NCBI GenBank assembly: GCA_900169235.1
Contig: FWCC01000237.1
Location: 248,001-312,000 of the forward strand
Length of the DNA: 64,000 nt
DNA from: Zarea fungicola
Taxonomy: Eukaryota > Ascomycota > Sordariomycetes > Hypocreales > Cordycipitaceae
Direction of reading: 5' to 3'
A program made the position numbers and the translations under genes. This document shows positions 58,718 through 64,000 of the stretch, piece by piece. Each line of letters begins with the position of its first letter. The first letter of the stretch is position 1. Below the pieces are notes generated by a model. It searched no databases. It worked only from the letters and a program-made list of their open reading frames with translations, and was not told the origin of the DNA.

Positions 58718-59247
58718 ATGTCGCGCCATCACCCGTAAGCCACCGCCCGTACCTATTTCGCAATTTGATTTTGGTTCGTCTGCTAATAATTTTCGACTCT
58801 CCACCCCCAGCGATCTTGTCATGTGCCGCAAGCAGCCTGGCATCGCCATCGGCCGTCTCTGCGACAAGTGCGATGGTAAATGCCCAGTCTGCGATTCCTA
58901 CGTCCGCCCGACAACCCTCGTCCGCATCTGCGACGAGTGCAGCTTCGGCAACTACCAGAACAAATGCGTAGTCTGTGGCGGTGAGGGCATCTCAGACGCC
59001 TTTTACTGCTTCGAGTGCACACGGCTGGAAAAGGACCGTGATGGATGTCCCAAGATTATAAACTTGGGTAGTTCAAGGACAGATGTATGTCACTTCCCCC
59101 CGCGGCTATGCTGTCTCTCTCTATCTCTGCAAGGAGAAAACAGTTTGCAACCTAGCCATGCATGTATTGTTTAGGCCCGTGCTAACAAGGATTCTCCTCC
59201 TTCAGCTATTCTACCAGAAAAAGACAAATCGGACGCCAAATTACTAA
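58718..59247 (+). CDS. rds3: PHF5A/Rds3, SF3b subunit
   Basis: Three exons: 58718-58734, 58811-59084 and 59206-59247, giving 110 residues. The product is the small zinc-knuckle subunit of the U2 snRNP SF3b complex, needed for branch-point recognition. It is nearly invariant in eukaryotes, and this copy reads [20 protein letters not shown], then [41 protein letters not shown] and the [23 protein letters not shown] end. Twelve or more Cys form three zinc sites in a trefoil. The 17-base first exon encodes only six residues, so it is missed by ORF calling; splice sites are canonical. The C-terminal TNRTPNY is the variable part. Confidence 0.97.
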
Positions 59248-59712
59248 CCACGGAGTGGCCCGTGGTCGGCGGTTCGCTTCGTAGATGCATTGGGCAGCGA
59301 CCAGAGGAAGAGAAGAGGCAAAAGAATATTACAACTACAATTTGGGTTCTTCGCATGGGTTGGCGTTTTGATGGCGTTTGAAATGTGGCAAGGGCATGTT
59401 CTTAATACAAGTAAGATGGGATACACAAAAACATGAGGATTGGGTCAAGGCAATCTCCGTATAAAAATTGGTTGTATTGTCATTTTAATATGCAGCTTTG
59501 TGTTTCCGATTTCTAATCCCTTTTATACTCGGCAAAGCTGTTTTGGTCATTAGTAATACAAAGGAAACGTTAGTTAATCAAAATAGAGCAAAGGAACTAT
59601 CCAAACAAAAAAAAAAAAAAATTCCAAACCAAAACTCCGGAAAGGATGCCGTGAAAAAATATATATGTATTTATAGTACAGTAAATGCACAGGGGCCATG
59701 TGGAAGGCGAGC
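59248..59712. other. Convergent intergenic region
   Basis: Between the PHF5A gene (+) and pex26 (-). It includes a 15-base A run near 59609 and AT-rich 3' UTR sequence. No gene. Confidence 0.6.
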
Positions 59713-61140
59713 TTAGATGTAGCTGACCTTGGCTCCCATGCCTGCTGTGGCGGCCACCTTGGCCCAAGAAGCACCAAGGATACGTTGCAGGCGCTGTCTG
59801 AGGCCCTTGTGTCCGAGCATAATCAGCAGGCTGACGATGAAGCCGAGCAGTCTCAGCACAATCACAGGGTTACTGTTGAGAGTGTCGGCTATTTGCTCAA
59901 TGGCAATCTTTAGGCGGCTGAAAACCATGCGTGCGCGGGCAGTAAGTGTGGCTGGTTGTACGGCGGCGCCATTTCTGCCGACGGAGGGTCGAGCTATTGT
60001 GCCCGAAGGTCGTCCTCTTCGGGGGCTGGGACTGGGAGTCGACTCGACACCGTAGTCAGTCTCGCTAGCCTCCTTGCGGGCTTTTTCTTCTTCAAGACGC
60101 CGTCTTTCGCGCTCTTCACTGGCCTCGCGTAGTCGGCGTGCCTCGTCAATGTCTCTTCGCAGCTGGTCTTCCTGTCGTTGACGCTCCTCGCGCTCCTGGC
60201 GTTCCTTTTCCTGCTGTTCTTCCTGTAGGCTCTCCAAGGCCTGTAGGAACGCCTCGCGGCGCTCATCGTCCAGGACGGAACTGACGCTGATGAACTCGCG
60301 TGCATAGTCCCATTCGTTGTTGCGGAGAAGCACATGCAGCGTGTAGAGCTCGAGAATTTTTACGCGGGCGTTTAAATCTCTCGGGGTGTCTGTACCGCTA
60401 GTTCCCTTGGCCGGCGAGGCGTACCGGTGCATACGCGGCCCTGGGGAGCGACCCCCGTTGAGCTTGTTTCCGAAATCCAAGTTGGGCGCGTTACATGTGG
60501 CGAGATATGTCTCCAGCCTCTTTTGGTTTAAGGTCTGGTTCTGCGCATGGGCGAGCAAGAGGGTGGCTCTGTATATTGACGGGCAGTTTGTTGTTAGTTT
60601 TCGCCAGACACGGAAAAAGAAATGGATGTAAGACGCGTATAGCGCGGTGGAAGCTTACAGATTGATGACAACTTCTGAGTCGACATCACCCTCGGACCCA
60701 TGATATCCATTCCTGACAATCTCGTCCCACACGGTGCCGTCGCGGACCTTGGCACACAAAGCCCTCCATTCCTGCGTTCCAAAGGCCGACTTGCCCTCCT
60801 CGGGTTCCATCTCCACAATGGCATTGAGAGTCGTAAGATACAGACTCCACACTTTAACCCTCGTAGTACGCGATGCGCCTGCCACCGGCGTGGGCTCGCC
60901 CTCGGAGGCGGCAGTGATAAGCGGCAGCAGCGTGCTGAGTGCTTCGGGCAGACGGCGCGTTAGGAAAAGAGTCGAGGCTTGTCGATATGTCTTGGAAATG
61001 TGGGACGTCTGTCGCGCCGTGGCGGGCGAGGAGAAGGAGGACATTGACGACGAGAGAAGAGAGCGCCCAAAGGCGTCGCTGCTGTTGGCCGTCACTGTCG
61101 GGCTGAGCGACTGGGCGTAGGAGCCATCGTAGGACGACAT
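59713..61140 (-). CDS. pex26: Pex26-type peroxisomal tail-anchored protein
   Basis: Two exons: 61140-60659 and 60568-59713, giving 445 residues. Filamentous-fungal Pex26 recruits the Pex1/Pex6 AAA complex to the peroxisome for receptor recycling. The N terminus has a Ser-rich start, then [27 protein letters not shown] (helical). Next come AEVV-like [27 protein letters not shown] and [28 protein letters not shown] strongly charged coiled coil ([19 protein letters not shown]) follows, and a single hydrophobic segment near the C terminus ([19 protein letters not shown]) is the tail anchor. The gene ends with about 25 residues beyond the anchor. The assignment rests on recalled family features, not a search. 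Confidence 0.78.
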
Positions 61141-63260
61141 GGCGGGTAAATTGGAGAAGAAGAAAAAATTCTGGCTCCTAGATTTTGTCGGACATTCATA
61201 AGCAAGAAACGGCGCAGTTTTAAACGCGGACGCGAGGGCAGATCTGTGGTGGTTGCCTTGCTCTGAAGGGAGCAGTCAACTCGAGCCGAGACTGGGTGGT
61301 TGGCAGACAGAGGCGGTGGGCGGCTTATGGCAGACGAGTGCTGGTTTGCATCCAACGTATTGAGAGATGCAATTGCGCGGTAGGAAAACCGTTGGTTGAA
61401 TTCAAAATGGAGTAAAAAGGAAGAAGATGGCTCACTGCCAGGCTGGGTTAAGGGAAGAGCTGGGGTTATTACGAAAGGCAGTTGGATGGCCACACGCGCT
61501 CTTGATCCGGAGAACATGTGCTCTTTGGGGAGCTGGCCTAGGAAGCATGAAAAGAGGCGGGCGGTGGTGGGGAGCGGCTTCTTCGGGCTGCAGACATTTA
61601 GCCTCGGCAGGTCTTCACAGGCCGCAATTCTTGTTCTGGAAAATGGCAGGCTAGACGGACAGCGCCGAGGGGCTACAGGTACCTACTTAGTCGGTGGTAC
61701 TAACTGAGCACGCCAGGTGCTGACTGACCGCCTGTATTTTTACGGCTGCGTGTTCCACAGCGCTCTCGGTAGGTACTTGGGTACCTACCAGTGCTGAACT
61801 GGCGTGTGTGGGCGCTGAAGCCGGTCGGCCGAGGCCGCTAAAGAAACTGCAAGCTCAATGGCTGAGTTCGTAAATCTGATGACACATGTTAACCAGAGAC
61901 TTGGTCTTTTGCTGGACATTTCCGCCATTTGCCAAGTTTCCCGAGAACCTCCGCTATCCTCGAGAATTTGGTGAGAGCCCCTTGCATCGGCATCAACCAA
62001 GCCAAATCCACCCACCCCAACCAAGCCACGGAGATTAGTCTCCCATTCAAGAATTAGTGCTGCCACATCATGCACAGGTCAGACCTTTCTTCATATAATT
62101 ACTAGCAATGCATGTCCGCCAAACCAGTCATGTGTATCACTTCCATTTTTCTATATTTGCTATGCGATATAGGCCAATGACATTCGTAGGCCATTGAGGG
62201 CCGAGATTTGTATCACCTCAGCTTCTAAGTGATAACATATGCTCGTTAATTGATGCCATCGCTGTAACAATGCCGCACACTGACTCACGGCAACGCCGCA
62301 GTATGGCAGCAGTGCCTTTCTATCCCCGTGCGATACTCTACAAGAAACCCAGACACCGTTGCTTTAGACACGGCCAGACTCTTGCAGGTGTGTTCCTGCG
62401 CCGATGTCCAGTCGACCCATGTCGGTGCTATGCTCGTGAGATCTCGCAGTGCCGTGCAAATTCGATCCGATGGCGGGAAGCGCCACGTAGCAAAAGCCGC
62501 AGAGCTGATCCTTCTTGGATAACGATGTTTCCTGCGTGGCTGTCAGCTTGCGCAGCAATCCTCTGCATCGTAGCGCGACTTCGTCTTGCCCTGATCGAGC
62601 CTACCATGAGAACTTTGCCTTTGTGCAAGCAGTTCATCCAAGTCTGTCCGGTGCCTTTGAATTATTAGTCTTCGCTGAACGTATGATGCGTTGCAGCCTT
62701 GCCGAACCTGGACCCGAGATTGCTGCTGGGTCTGATGTCATTGTCAATTGACCTCCCATCTTAATTGAGTTTCCTAGGAATCAATTTACATTCGCTCGCT
62801 ATTCCATGTGTCCCAGGTGGTCTCTAGACACCATGGTCCTGTTCCATGCTCTCAACCGAGCTAAGATATGCTTGCTTCATGGCAACCGTTTGTGGCATGG
62901 CCGTTCAGTGAACTAATCGACGATGCCAAATTCCACGCCGTTTTACTGCATAGCCCTTCGAGATTCGTTAGTGCATGTTTGTTAATTCTAGGAGTAACAA
63001 AAAGACCGGGCGCCATCTTGCGGCTCATCAACGATTCGAAGCACTGCCGCCTCACTAAACTAAACTCTCATACCTGGTCAATAGCTGATTTAGACATGTA
63101 ACATCATTAAACATTACTTTCCATCTGGAATTACACACATATACACGTAACTAAGAATCAACCCATGCATGGTATCATTTCCCAAAAATAGTGAACTTGC
63201 CCATCAAACTCCATGATGCGAGACAAAGAGAAAGAGTCCATCAGACAGATATCGAAACGG
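61141..63260. other. Gene-poor region of 2.1 kb
   Basis: Pex26 promoter on the left and haspin-like 3' region on the right. It includes an inverted repeat at 61768-61789. Between 62270 and 62760 several short frames on both strands lie side by side; none has a domain I can name. They could be a decayed gene or chance. Confidence 0.45.
61768..61789. repeat. Perfect 9-bp inverted repeat
   Basis: GGTAGGTAC and GTACCTACC flank a 4-base spacer. A related AGGTACCTAC lies at 61677-61686. It could form a hairpin or be a dimeric site; function unknown. Confidence 0.85.
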
Positions 63261-63959
63261 CTATGATATGGTGCTTTGTCGATATTGGCTTCTCCTTGGT
63301 GAGCGCCTCAGAGATGCTGTTTCGTCATCATCGTCATCTCGTGACATGATGATGCTCTCCTCTCGCTCTACGACAGAATGCGCCGAACCCGCCAGCTGCG
63401 ATTCGTCAATCCAGCCAGCTTCCACGCCGAAGCAGACGACATCGCCCGCACAGCCAAAGCAGGGTACATCGTCATCCGCGTCTGGATTCAGATATTTCCA
63501 CAGCTCGTCTGTTGTACCGCGGAAATTTTCCAAATTCTGTTTCGTGCCTTTGAAGTTGCTGACGAGATAGGAGTACAGATATGCGAGCCAGAGGACATTT
63601 GTGTACGGCGCAAATGTGGCCCACGAGAGTGGCCCGTCAATGCCCTTCGCGTAAGGGGTCGTGTGTTCTGCGGGAGGAAGGCAGACCCGATCGGCGCGTA
63701 GCAGGAATGATCTCATCTGCCGGTATACATTGCATTGTGGCGCGTGACTGCTGCTAAAGAAACTGAGGTCTCTCTCGAGGTCATTTGACACCGGCTCTGA
63801 ATCGTCAATGGATAGATCTTCGGCTCTTGATAGGCCGTAGTCAAGAATTGTGATGTCCAAGCCTGAATAGCCGTAAAAACTGCCTGTAGAGTGATGAGAC
63901 TGTGTCCGAGGCTCGTTGACTTGTCGAATACACAGATTGCTTTCATGAAGATCTCGATG
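63261..63959 (-). CDS. Haspin-like protein kinase, 3' part only
   Basis: The last visible exon encodes 232 residues; the 5' part lies beyond the right edge. It opens with HRDLHESNLCI, the catalytic loop with Asp and Asn, and continues to DITILDYGLSRAEDL, the haspin replacement for DFG (DYTLSR in human haspin). The pattern DLSFFSS...NVYRQMRSFL follows, also as in haspins. Haspin phosphorylates histone H3 Thr3 at mitosis. The upstream boundary is an intron: the 40 bases to the window end contain TACTAAC, a consensus branch site, about 12 bases before the acceptor. The tail is Asp/Ser/Arg-rich. The exact family could be haspin or a haspin-like fungal group. Confidence 0.8.
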   Translation of the reverse strand, partial: HRDLHESNLCIRQVNEPRTQSHHSTGSFYGYSGLDITILDYGLSRAEDLSIDDSEPVSNDLERDLSFFSSSHAPQCNVYRQMRSFLLRADRVCLPPAEHTTPYAKGIDGPLSWATFAPYTNVLWLAYLYSYLVSNFKGTKQNLENFRGTTDELWKYLNPDADDDVPCFGCAGDVVCFGVEAGWIDESQLAGSAHSVVEREESIIMSRDDDDDETASLRRSPRRSQYRQSTIS

Positions 63960-64000
63960 CTGTTCGCGTAGAGGTTAGTATCTACGCCAGCTTTCATCTC

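Overview
The window is nuclear DNA from a filamentous ascomycete. It most likely comes from a Sordariomycete, possibly Hypocreales; that placement is inferred from gene content and was not tested. Genes carry short GT-AG introns of about 50-120 bases. They include fungal-type Bud4, Mdm34, a HET-domain protein, a UstYa-like oxidase and a filamentous-fungal Pex26. There is no bacterial, viral or plasmid content, and I saw no transposase, reverse transcriptase or CRISPR array. I rebuilt exon-intron structures by hand from splice sites and family conservation; for all spliced genes but one the joined exons give an uninterrupted frame.

Layout, left part (1-20.2 kb): a UstYa-like oxidase (+); a PAQR/Izh membrane receptor (-) broken by a one-base frameshift; coronin (-); Bud4 (-); the histidine-pathway isomerase HIS6 (-); a HET-domain protein with a long Arg/Asp-Glu-rich N terminus (-); a tRNA-Val(CAC) (+); and the ERMES subunit Mdm34 (-). 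A 3.7 kb gene-free stretch follows.

Middle part (23.9-41 kb): a zinc alcohol dehydrogenase (+), inositol-pentakisphosphate 2-kinase (+), an ENT nucleoside transporter (-), an amidase (-), the YEATS protein Yaf9 (-) divergent from a Coq11-like NAD(P)-binding protein (+), the splicing factor Syf2 (-) divergent from an unrecognised, probably mitochondrial protein (+), and an unrecognised Cys-rich protein (+).

Right part (41-64 kb): a gene-free region of about 6.6 kb and a long leader precede an Ecl1-type life-span regulator (+). Then come a Drs2-type P4-ATPase flippase (-), an epoxide hydrolase (-), pinin (-) divergent from the SF3b subunit PHF5A/Rds3 (+), Pex26 (-), a gene-poor 2.1 kb stretch, and the 3' part of a haspin-like kinase (-) that runs off the right edge.

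Most genes are housekeeping: cytoskeleton and septation (coronin, Bud4), organelle contact and biogenesis (Mdm34, Pex26, Coq11), splicing (Syf2, pinin, PHF5A), chromatin (Yaf9, haspin), membrane lipid asymmetry (flippase) and inositol phosphate metabolism (IPK1). Accessory genes are the UstYa-like oxidase, the HET protein, the amidase, the alcohol dehydrogenase and the epoxide hydrolase. I found no clear new multi-gene system. The most unusual items are the HET protein with a splicing-factor-like charged N terminus, the flippase last intron that offers an alternative C terminus, the stop-free in-phase intron inside the YEATS domain, the Cys-rich orphan, and the long gene-free region with a dense GTAC block.
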